From: CAYQCE01 sp964415885
GTDB taxonomy: Bacteria; Zixibacteria; MSB-5A5; JAABVY01; JAHJOQ01
Reading direction: 5' to 3'
Assembly (NCBI GenBank): GCA_964415885.1
Contig: CAYQCE010000041.1
Coordinates: 1 to 33,832, forward strand
DNA length: 33,832 nt
Shown here: piece after piece, positions 1 through 7,131 of the stretch
Layout of the letters: each line of letters starts with the position of its first letter
Position numbering within the stretch: position 1 is the first letter of the stretch
Notes under the pieces: model-generated
The model's database searches: none
What the model was told of the DNA's origin: nothing
The model's input: only the letters and a program-made list of their open reading frames with translations
Program-made: the position numbers and the translations under genes

Positions 1-40
1 TGCCGAGGTCGATTCCGATTATCTTCTTGGACTTAGCCAT
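1..40 (-). CDS. dnaK: Chaperone DnaK, N-terminal fragment
   Basis: Only the first 13 codons lie in the window. Read on the minus strand from the ATG at 40-38 they give MAKSKKIIGIDLG, the start of the Hsp70 ATPase domain with the phosphate-1 loop (IGIDLGT) that binds ATP. A strong ribosome binding site (GAGGAG) lies about 7 bases upstream. DnaK is the cytoplasmic ATP-driven chaperone that works with DnaJ and GrpE. The small heat-shock gene immediately upstream on the same strand supports the call, because holdase and foldase would be adjacent. The rest of the gene lies beyond the window edge. Confidence 0.85.
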   Translation of the reverse strand, partial: MAKSKKIIGIDLG

Positions 41-82
41 ATCTTATTCTCCTCTTTTCTTCGAATCTTTCATTACCTTCAT

Positions 83-103
83 TTAACAGCTCTCTCGTGT
101 TAA
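83..103. promoter_or_regulatory. Perfect inverted repeat upstream of dnaK
   Basis: TTAACA and TGTTAA face each other across 9 bases, about 43 bases upstream of the dnaK start codon. It resembles a repressor operator in layout. It is not a CIRCE element: CIRCE arms are 9 bases (TTAGCACTC) with a longer total span. It abuts the GC-rich terminator hairpin. The function is inferred from position only. Confidence 0.35.
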
Positions 104-131
104 AGCCCGCCCCTTCGTGTGGGGCGGGCTT
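103..131 (-). terminator. GC-rich hairpin between hsp20 and dnaK
   Basis: A perfect 11-bp stem (AAGCCCGCCCC against GGGGCGGGCTT) closes a 7-base loop, 52 bases after the hsp20 stop. The minus-strand tail after the stem is only weakly U-rich (TT, then AACACG), so termination may be partial and let some transcription run on into dnaK. A second, smaller GC hairpin (GCCCC/GGGGC) lies at 156-169. Confidence 0.6.
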
Positions 132-182
132 CCAATTTCAGATGCTTCGTGATCTGCCCCACGAGGGGCCGTTCGGACTTAA

Positions 183-629
183 TCAGCCGACATCAACATT
201 GATCTGCTTCGGCTTGGCCTCTTCCTTCTTCGGAAGTTTCACTTCCAGAACGCCGTTGCGATAGTTGGCCTTGACGTTCGACACATCGACATTCGTCGGG
301 AGCGTAAACGACCTGCTGAACTTGCCGTACATGCGCTCCATGCGGTGGAAGTTGCTGCCCTTCTCGCCTTCCTCCATCTCCTGCTTCTTCTCGCCGGAGA
401 TAGTGAGTACACTGTTTTCGACTGAAACCTTAAAGCTGTCCTTCTCGAGTCCCGGAGCTTCTGCCTTGACAATCAACTCATTCTCGTTCTCGGCTATATC
501 TACCGGCAGAGTCCAGCCCATACCGTTGTCGTATTCGCTCCAGTCGGAACGCCACATTCTGAACATCTTGTCCATCTCATCAAGTACGTTCATCGGATTC
601 CGTCTTGCTCTGGTTAGTGTCAGCGTCAT
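183..629 (-). CDS. Small heat-shock protein, Hsp20/alpha-crystallin family
   Basis: A 148-residue ATP-independent holdase that keeps unfolding proteins soluble for DnaK. The short N-terminal arm (RARRNPMNVLDEMDKMF) is typical of bacterial Hsp20. The alpha-crystallin domain runs from about residue 40 to 138 (PVDIAENENELIVKAEAPG and a GVLEVKLPK ending close to the family's A-x-x-x-n-G-v-L signature). The tail carries a PKQINV segment resembling the I-x-I/V oligomer-docking motif. Start choice: an ATG at 635 lies only 2 bases after AGGAGG, while the ATG at 629 (MTLTLTRARR) lies 8 bases after it, so 629 is preferred. The gene sits upstream of dnaK on the same strand and has a sigma-54-like promoter at 704-719. 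Confidence 0.95.
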   Translation of the reverse strand: MTLTLTRARRNPMNVLDEMDKMFRMWRSDWSEYDNGMGWTLPVDIAENENELIVKAEAPGLEKDSFKVSVENSVLTISGEKKQEMEEGEKGSNFHRMERMYGKFSRSFTLPTNVDVSNVKANYRNGVLEVKLPKKEEAKPKQINVDVG

Positions 630-703
630 TTTCATGACCTCCTCGTTCTATCGTTTCTTCTCTCTTCTTTCAGCCTTCTAATACTGATTTCACCCAATAT
701 ATA

Positions 704-719
704 AGCATAGACCGTGCCA
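704..719 (-). promoter_or_regulatory. Sigma-54-type (-24/-12) promoter for hsp20
   Basis: The minus strand reads TGGCACGGTCTATGCT. The invariant GG and GC doublets are separated by exactly 10 bases, and the TGGCACG half is a perfect match to the consensus; the second half (ATGC for TTGC) is slightly off. Transcription would start near 693, giving a leader of about 64 bases before the hsp20 ATG at 629. This implies control by RpoN and an enhancer-binding ATPase, neither of which is in the window. Confidence 0.6.
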
Positions 720-797
720 AAAGAGTAGGCACAACCCTAACATAGTGCCGTGCAATACATTAAAGCAATGCGGCTGTCGGGATAGTGAACTTGAGGA

Positions 798-845
798 CTG
801 CCTATCAGGCAGCTAACATGTAATTACGGCAGGAGCGCGCTGCCG
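798..845. promoter_or_regulatory. Two GGCAG/CTGCC dyads between hsp20 and the propeller gene
   Basis: Dyad 1 (798-812) is CTGCC-TATCA-GGCAG. Dyad 2 (827-845) is CGGCAG-GAGCGCG-CTGCCG. Their centres are 31 bases apart, about three helical turns. They lie about 112 and 143 bases upstream of the predicted sigma-54 start of hsp20, which fits enhancer-binding-protein sites. Dyad 2 also begins only 10 bases after the stop of the gene ending at 855 and could instead be its terminator, though no U-tract follows. Confidence 0.35.
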
Positions 846-854
846 CAATGTCAT

Positions 855-2012
855 CTACTCTGCCATTTCGGCTTGTGTCGTGTCGGGTTGGCCGATACAG
901 TAGACCCGCTTCTCGGTACAGGCAATGTATACATTACCGCCGTAGTACACCGGCCCCGCCTTTATCCCACTTTTGGCCGGGAATTCCTGATAAATGTTGC
1001 CATCTTCCCTGTCGATTATCAAAATCCGACCATCGCCCGAACCCACGATGACTCGGTCTGCAGTTACGAGCGGAGTAGAGTTCATAATTGATCCGGCAGC
1101 AAGTCGCCAGCGGATTCGTCCGGAGCGCGACACAGAATAGAGGTAACCATCATTTGATCCGAAGAAAACCGCGTCGCGAGACGCAATGGGCGAGCTGAAG
1201 ATTTGGCCCTCTGTCGGAAATCGCCACATCAGGTATCCCGTAAAGGCATCGATTGCATACAGGTTGCCATCCGTGCTTGTAACGTAGCAGATTGTCGTTA
1301 CAGCAGGCGAAGAATAAATCGCCTGCCCGGTCTTAAATCTCCAGATAACCTCGCCGTCCGTCAGGTTGACACAGTAGGAGTTGCCATCCGTCGATCCGAA
1401 ATAGACACTGCCGTTCGCCACGGCTGCGCCTCCTTTTATCGGCTTGCCGGTCTCCAAAGTCCAATTGGTTTCTCCGGTTAATCGATTGATGGAGTAGAAT
1501 GTGCCGTTAAAGTTGCCGACGAAGACCATTCGATCGGAGATCACAATCGGCGAAGATACATCACCGATCGCCCGCTTCCAGACCTCCTTGCCGTTATTGA
1601 TGTTGATACACCTGAGACGTCCGTCTTCTTTCTCCTCGGCGATGTACAGGAGGTTTTCGGCCAATGCCGGTGCCGCACTGACTGCGGAGCCCATCTCGAT
1701 CTTGCCAATCTCAGCCCCGGTGACCGGATCGAAATAGTAAAGGTTTTCGTCGAGCGTCGGCAGAATCCCCAGTCCGTTGTTGATAACCGGCGGGCTGTAT
1801 ATCCGGCCGCCGAATTCTGCGTCCCAAAGGAGCTCCAGGTTATCCGCGAGATATATCGTGTCGTGACTGACGCCCTCGTCGCTGTTGCGAAACATGTCCC
1901 ATCCATGAGGAACATAAGAAAAATCCTTGATACCCTCGATGCTCGATGAACAGCCGACAACAACCGCCACCGATGCGATCAGAGCGAGAGCGTTGGAAAG
2001 TCTCGCTTTCAT
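855..2012 (-). CDS. PQQ-like beta-propeller lipoprotein (BamB-like)
   Basis: A 385-residue envelope protein. The signal peptide ends in a lipobox (VVVGC then SSS), so a lipid-anchored periplasmic or surface protein is expected. The mature part is a run of about seven PQQ/WD-type propeller blades, each with a G-x-x-Y-x-x-D/N...TG-x-x-x-W pattern (for example GNLYAIDAFTGYLMW at about residues 255-270). BamB, the scaffold lipoprotein of the barrel-assembly complex, has this fold. No PQQ-dehydrogenase catalytic domain is present, so a scaffold or binding role is likelier than an enzyme. The start is the ATG at 2012, which overlaps the upstream stop as TGATG with GGTGG 8 bases upstream. It is the last gene of the 11905-855 operon. 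The exact role is unknown. Confidence 0.85.
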   Translation of the reverse strand: MKARLSNALALIASVAVVVGCSSSIEGIKDFSYVPHGWDMFRNSDEGVSHDTIYLADNLELLWDAEFGGRIYSPPVINNGLGILPTLDENLYYFDPVTGAEIGKIEMGSAVSAAPALAENLLYIAEEKEDGRLRCININNGKEVWKRAIGDVSSPIVISDRMVFVGNFNGTFYSINRLTGETNWTLETGKPIKGGAAVANGSVYFGSTDGNSYCVNLTDGEVIWRFKTGQAIYSSPAVTTICYVTSTDGNLYAIDAFTGYLMWRFPTEGQIFSSPIASRDAVFFGSNDGYLYSVSRSGRIRWRLAAGSIMNSTPLVTADRVIVGSGDGRILIIDREDGNIYQEFPAKSGIKAGPVYYGGNVYIACTEKRVYCIGQPDTTQAEMAE

Positions 2013-4819
2013 CAGAAATTCCACCCGAAGAAGAAGTCGAATTTCCAGGAATCGGATATCTTCTCATAATCGGTCGTTCGCGCGAGGTCAAAGCGCAGCA
2101 CAGCCATGTATCCGAGGGCAACACGGGCACCAAATCCGAATGAACCGTAGAACCGATCAAACTCCTCGTCCCACGCATTCCCGGTATCAAAGAACAGCGC
2201 GCCTCGAATTCCGGAGAATCCAAGCCGTCCAAGCGGGAAGCCGATGTAGAGATTATCAATAAGCGGGAATCTCAACTCGTTGGACCAGAGCACGAGATTG
2301 CGACCGTAAAAAGTCCTGTGCTCATAACCGCGAAGCGACCAACTTCCACCGAGATAGAGCCTCTGCGGCTCCTCACCCTTCGACGTATAGCCGAACAGCC
2401 GTGTTGCGAAGGCCGATTTCCTGCCGAGACGGAAATACTTGCGTACATCTCCAAGCAGCATCGTCGTAAAGCTCTTGCCTGATCTGAGATCGTAGCTGAT
2501 TCCGGCGGTCAGATTGTAGCGGGAGCCGTCGAGCGGTCCGGTCATGTCCCAGATCGTGTTGTCCTTGATATACGAGATGTAGTTTGTCGAAAGCACCGCA
2601 TGCCGCGTAGAGTCACGATAGAATACGTACCGCTCCGATTTTCTCAGCACACTCGTCAATTCGATTCGCCGGAACTTGGAGAACGGGTATGACAGGAGCC
2701 CGAGCCCGCCGAATTGACGCTCGTCGTATATGCCGTCCACGCGGTTGTCGAACTCATCGTAGAGATGAAACGCACCGAAACCGTAGTTCAGTCGGTGCTC
2801 GCGGTTGATGTAGTTTATTCCGACGTTGAATGACTCCAGGAACTCGCCGCGCGTAGTAGCTGTGTTATAGATCAGCAGGTAATACTGATGATTGCCAAGC
2901 ATATCGGAATATCCAACCTGAAGACCACCGACCGTTCCCCAGAATGCATCATAGCCCACTGCCGACTGTGCGAAGTCGAATGAGAAGTCGCTTACGTACT
3001 TGTAAGATGCCTCGACGGACTTGCCGCCGATCTCCCTCGGAGCCCAGGCGAGCATCTCGCGATCATCGTCCTGACCTCTGTAGTCCAAGACAGGTGTCAG
3101 AAGAGTGTCCGCGAAGGGCATTACATAGACCCTGAGTGCCTGTCTCTGATAAGACGTGAAGTAGACTCTCTCGCCGTCCGGGCTGAACTTCGGATCGAGT
3201 ACACCACTCGCGTATCTCCCTACTCGGTGCATGGTACCGAGCGAGTCGAGAGCAAAGATATTCGGCACACGGTCTCGATCGGACTGAAACACCAGCCAGT
3301 TCCCGTCCGGCGAGTACGTGGGCGTGGCATCGACATGGTTGCCAAATGTAAGCCGGGTAATCTCACCGTCCGACGGATTCAGCTCGAACAAATTGCGATA
3401 TCCCGCGTCACCGGTCAAGAGCCTGTCGGATGAGAAGACGATTCGCTTGCCATCCGGGGTGAATACGGGATCGAAGTCGCCGTACACATCTTCCGTCAGG
3501 CGGGCAAGCGAGTGGTGCGCCGGCGTGTAGATGTAAAGATCGAAGAAACCGTTTCGAGTCGCGGCCGTGAAGACAAGCTGTCCGCCGTCCGGCGACCAGG
3601 ATGGAGATTGAATTACGACCAGATCCTCGAACTCATATTTCTCCTCGACCTTGCGTTCACGAAGATCATATATATAGAGCACATCGCATTCGTAGTTCCG
3701 TGAGGCAAACGCCAGCTTGCCGGTGTTGCTAACGCTGAGTCCCGACTCGAGTAGATGCAGCGACTCGAACTGGGGTGACCTCTCGCCCTTCACAAGCACT
3801 TCATAGTCGCCATCGCTTCCATTCAGCTCCTGCAGATAAATCCCCGAATACCCGAGCTTGTTAGCCTTGTAGATCAGATATTCTTTCTCACCGTCGCCGA
3901 GATCGAATCTAACAGCTTCGGGCTTAACCGCATATCCCCTCTCGGTGACAGGTCTCGCCACCCGATCCGGCAGGTGGGCATCGGCGAGTGCCGGGAAATG
4001 TTCCTGCTTCAGCGAATATCTCCAGCCGTCGAATATCTCCTTGATCGGCACTCCAAATGTATATTCAACGATCTCACGGAATGACATTCCTTTCCACCAA
4101 TTCTCGAATATCATAAGGAGCTTCTCTTCACCGTATGTCCCGGCCATGTACGCACAGAGCGATTCGCCGAGCTTGTACATGAGGTAGGTCCCCGAGATGG
4201 AGAAGATGCTGTTTTCGTTGAACTCCAGACCGGACAGCACCGCATCGGAAACTATCATATTCTCCGACGGTGTCCAGTCGCCGGACCAGTATTCGGCAAT
4301 TCCCTCGGTGAACCAGAGCGGCGGAGAATGCAAACGAACCTTCTTGTGGTCCTTATTCACGCGTGACAGCTTGGCATAGGTAAAGACATGCACGAGTTCA
4401 TGCCGCAACACGCGGTCGAAGTCGTGATATGAGCCATCAAACGGCAAAACGACACGGCCCTTAAAAAACTCGGTGAACCCACCAACATTCTCGGGCAGAA
4501 GCTGCGGTATTACATTTGTTTGTGTAAAGAAGTTCGGCGACGAATAGACAATCACCGGAGTCGTGCGCGTGAGCTCGATATTGAATTTGTCTGCGAGGTG
4601 ACGGTAACTCTCTTCTGCGCTTGCAGCCGCCATTCGAGCCAGGCGGTCCTCTCCTTTGTAGTAGTAGACATCGAAATGCTCTGTCTGAAGAACATACCAG
4701 TCAAACTGCGAGTACTGGATTTTATTCTTGCCGAAATAGTATTGGCCGTCTGCGTTAGTGGCAAAAAGTGCGGCGAGCAGAAGCAGCGCAACAACGGCTG
4801 TAGCTGTGCAATTAGTCAT
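2012..4819 (-). CDS. Metallopeptidase/TolB-propeller/Omp85-like barrel fusion protein
   Basis: A 935-residue outer-membrane protein with three modules. A signal peptide (ALLLLAALFATNADG) precedes a gluzincin metallopeptidase domain (residues about 30-260) with HELVH at 140-144 and a probable glutamate ligand in FTEGIAEYW at about 172, the pattern of the peptidase MA-like family. Next come PD40/TolB-type propeller repeats (about 300-610; motifs such as FSPDGERVYF and YSPDGNWLVF). The C-terminal third (about 640-935) resembles the Omp85/BamA surface-antigen barrel: SLRGYE, ELRFPL, GALFFDTGNAWD and a terminal FGWNF with the closing aromatic. The protease-propeller part would hang from a membrane barrel, in the periplasm or outside. 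It starts 20 bases after the HEAT-repeat gene, without an obvious ribosome binding site, and its stop overlaps the next start. The substrate is unknown. Confidence 0.85.
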   Translation of the reverse strand: MTNCTATAVVALLLLAALFATNADGQYYFGKNKIQYSQFDWYVLQTEHFDVYYYKGEDRLARMAAASAEESYRHLADKFNIELTRTTPVIVYSSPNFFTQTNVIPQLLPENVGGFTEFFKGRVVLPFDGSYHDFDRVLRHELVHVFTYAKLSRVNKDHKKVRLHSPPLWFTEGIAEYWSGDWTPSENMIVSDAVLSGLEFNENSIFSISGTYLMYKLGESLCAYMAGTYGEEKLLMIFENWWKGMSFREIVEYTFGVPIKEIFDGWRYSLKQEHFPALADAHLPDRVARPVTERGYAVKPEAVRFDLGDGEKEYLIYKANKLGYSGIYLQELNGSDGDYEVLVKGERSPQFESLHLLESGLSVSNTGKLAFASRNYECDVLYIYDLRERKVEEKYEFEDLVVIQSPSWSPDGGQLVFTAATRNGFFDLYIYTPAHHSLARLTEDVYGDFDPVFTPDGKRIVFSSDRLLTGDAGYRNLFELNPSDGEITRLTFGNHVDATPTYSPDGNWLVFQSDRDRVPNIFALDSLGTMHRVGRYASGVLDPKFSPDGERVYFTSYQRQALRVYVMPFADTLLTPVLDYRGQDDDREMLAWAPREIGGKSVEASYKYVSDFSFDFAQSAVGYDAFWGTVGGLQVGYSDMLGNHQYYLLIYNTATTRGEFLESFNVGINYINREHRLNYGFGAFHLYDEFDNRVDGIYDERQFGGLGLLSYPFSKFRRIELTSVLRKSERYVFYRDSTRHAVLSTNYISYIKDNTIWDMTGPLDGSRYNLTAGISYDLRSGKSFTTMLLGDVRKYFRLGRKSAFATRLFGYTSKGEEPQRLYLGGSWSLRGYEHRTFYGRNLVLWSNELRFPLIDNLYIGFPLGRLGFSGIRGALFFDTGNAWDEEFDRFYGSFGFGARVALGYMAVLRFDLARTTDYEKISDSWKFDFFFGWNF

Positions 4820-4839
4820 CAGTATTAGATACGTACAGT

Positions 4840-7110
4840 TTAGCTGTTCTGTCCAGTGCTTAAATCCCTTTCAATCTGACTAATTGCCCGATCGACAGCC
4901 TGCGAAAGGGCAGTGGATTTGAAAAGGCCGAGTATCCCGGATGAGGATGATTGCCGGAATTCCTTCAAAACAGCGATGCTGCGAGTACTCCTGATGCGGG
5001 CAAGCGCCGAGACGACCGCAATCTTCTCCGCCTCCACCGATTTACTGAGGATCTCTTTGATATAGCTCTCTCGCCTGTTCAGAAGACTGCTCAAAAATTC
5101 TACGGATTCCTCGCCGCCAATCTTTGCAATAATGGGTGCGAGTGTAGCTCGCATCTCCGGACTGGATTTGTATGCATCCACGAGATGTGGCATCACGGTA
5201 GCGCCCCCGATGTTCCCTATCGCGGAAATCGCCTTCCGCTTGATCTTATCACTCGGCGAGTGTAGATATCCGGCGAGCAATCTTGCGGATCGTTCACATC
5301 CAATCTTCTCCAGCGCTTCAATGACATTCTCCACGACACGCTGATCGGATTCCGCAACAAACTTCTCTACAACTGCTACCGCATCCGCGAGACCGAGGTT
5401 CCCTGAAACAAATATGATGTTTCGGACCTTGTAGTATGATTCGAGTGTCAGATCAGTAGATCCCGACTGACGCTCTATCAGTTTTTTATCATCGAGCAGA
5501 GTTTCGAACGCTTTCAGAGTCGGCTCCCTGTAGTCTGCCAGCACTCTGAGTATCATAAGTCGCACCCCTCGATCCTTGTGCGAAATGAAATCGATCAACG
5601 CAAGCGCGGAATCATATGTGGGAAACTGATTCAAGAGGTTCTCGGTGATTCGAAGACGTTCCGACGGCTTCTCGGCGCAGGCCGTGATGATTCTTCTGAT
5701 CCGCTCACCCGATGCGAACTCAATCAGGAAATCATCGGCCCGGTCATTGACGCCCTCCGCATAGGCAACTTCCCCGCCAGAGAACTTCCGCACCGCCGCA
5801 GCGAGTTTCTGAACGTCTTCGAGACGAACCTCATCGAGAAGCCAGTCGCCGATTCTCGTTGACGCCTTACAGAGAGACCCGAAGTATGGCATCTCGATAG
5901 AGACATCCCCCAGTTCCGAAAGAACAATCTCGACAAGCTCATCGAGCGTATGTGAAGCGTCCTCTTTGATCGCGGAATCTATGAGATTGAGAAGACTGGC
6001 TTCATACCCGGCGAAGGATTCGGTATCGCGTGCAGACTTCCTCAGGTCATCAAAGACCCGCGAGAGAAGCCGACTTGTGTAGTCCTTGTCCTCGAGCGCA
6101 TCGAGACGCTTCGGGACCTGCCTGACAGCCGACTCGCTCGGCAGTCCGCCCTCCAGGCTCACATTGAATTTCTCGAGTTCCTCGAACGCCAGCTTCTTCT
6201 TGGAATGTTTGCCCGAGAGAATGAGATCAACGAGATTTTCGTCGATAAGATTCAGCTCTTCGACGAGCTTCTTGACCTTTGGCACCAGATTAGGGTTGTT
6301 AACCTTCTCGACCATCGACCGTATCCCGAACAGCATATGTTCGAGATCGGCCTCGTCTATCCCGTCCTCCGATTCCATCTTCCGTTTGAGAGCATGCCCG
6401 ACGATACGCACGAGCTGATCTTCAGCGATTTCACCCATCTCCGCCTCGATTTCGCCATTTAGCTTATCGAAATCGATGGCTTTCTCATATTGCCGGGCGA
6501 GTTTTTTTTCCCCGGAATCTCTGTCGGAGAGCAGGCTTATCAGGAACTCGGGATGCTCCTTTGCCAGATTCGCAAACTCGAGCGTCATCTTGGCAGCCTG
6601 ACCGGCAGCCGCCCCAGTCACTCCAAACGTCGAATCCCTCGATACGATTTGCTCGTCGTCACCAACGAGTTCGTATCTCAGTGTGTCGATCTCCACACCC
6701 GTGATGGCATTCTCCGCAAGATATGCTCGGAGGTCGGACCAATTGTCCTTCTTGCTCATTTTGAGTGTGAAGTACCTCAGAAAACCGGATAGTTGTTCGG
6801 GTCGGACCTCTGACGTAATCACAATGCTTCGGAGAGCAAGCTCCTGGATTGCGGATGCAATAAGAGATGTCTGGCTGCTCATTCCCGTAGCAGTGCCATT
6901 TACAGCGAGTCCACCGTCGATCACGCTGAGGATTACAGTATCGAGTTCTGTCAGGAGTTCCTGCAGGATCGAGTAAGGCTTCTTGATCGCATTCTGGCAG
7001 GCCGGATGATCCGGCGGATACATGCGAAAGCTCTTGATCGTGGCTTCGAGCGATGTCGCGAAAGCAGCGGCCTTCGATTCGACAGAACCTGTCTTACTCA
7101 TCTCCTGCAT
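4840..7110 (-). CDS. HEAT-repeat protein of unknown function
   Basis: A 756-residue, largely alpha-helical cytoplasmic protein without signal peptide. The N-terminal 120 residues carry the phrase MYPPDHPACQNAI, resembling a segment seen near the start of some bacterial signalling proteins. The middle is acidic and helical. The C-terminal third (about 500-740) contains HEAT-type repeats, clearest at LAGYLHSPSDKIKRKAISAIG and the following helix pair, a fold that serves as a protein-binding scaffold. No catalytic motif is visible. Start: the ATG at 7110 has a purine-rich GAGAG 6-7 bases upstream; an in-frame ATG at 7101 has AGGAG too close. Position directly after a hybrid histidine kinase suggests it is a partner or output of that signalling module, which is inference. 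Confidence 0.75.
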   Translation of the reverse strand: MQEMSKTGSVESKAAAFATSLEATIKSFRMYPPDHPACQNAIKKPYSILQELLTELDTVILSVIDGGLAVNGTATGMSSQTSLIASAIQELALRSIVITSEVRPEQLSGFLRYFTLKMSKKDNWSDLRAYLAENAITGVEIDTLRYELVGDDEQIVSRDSTFGVTGAAAGQAAKMTLEFANLAKEHPEFLISLLSDRDSGEKKLARQYEKAIDFDKLNGEIEAEMGEIAEDQLVRIVGHALKRKMESEDGIDEADLEHMLFGIRSMVEKVNNPNLVPKVKKLVEELNLIDENLVDLILSGKHSKKKLAFEELEKFNVSLEGGLPSESAVRQVPKRLDALEDKDYTSRLLSRVFDDLRKSARDTESFAGYEASLLNLIDSAIKEDASHTLDELVEIVLSELGDVSIEMPYFGSLCKASTRIGDWLLDEVRLEDVQKLAAAVRKFSGGEVAYAEGVNDRADDFLIEFASGERIRRIITACAEKPSERLRITENLLNQFPTYDSALALIDFISHKDRGVRLMILRVLADYREPTLKAFETLLDDKKLIERQSGSTDLTLESYYKVRNIIFVSGNLGLADAVAVVEKFVAESDQRVVENVIEALEKIGCERSARLLAGYLHSPSDKIKRKAISAIGNIGGATVMPHLVDAYKSSPEMRATLAPIIAKIGGEESVEFLSSLLNRRESYIKEILSKSVEAEKIAVVSALARIRSTRSIAVLKEFRQSSSSGILGLFKSTALSQAVDRAISQIERDLSTGQNS

Positions 7111-7131
7111 TCAACACTCTCTTAATCTCGC

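Noticed and set aside
83..103. CIRCE/HrcA operator before dnaK
   Set aside because: The arms are TTAACA/TGTTAA, not TTAGCACTC/GAGTGCTAA, and the total span is 21 rather than 27 bases, so CIRCE is not supported although a different operator remains possible.
265..681. Plus-strand frame of 138 codons opposite hsp20
   Set aside because: It is antisense to a clear alpha-crystallin protein and is Ser/Phe-rich low-complexity sequence.
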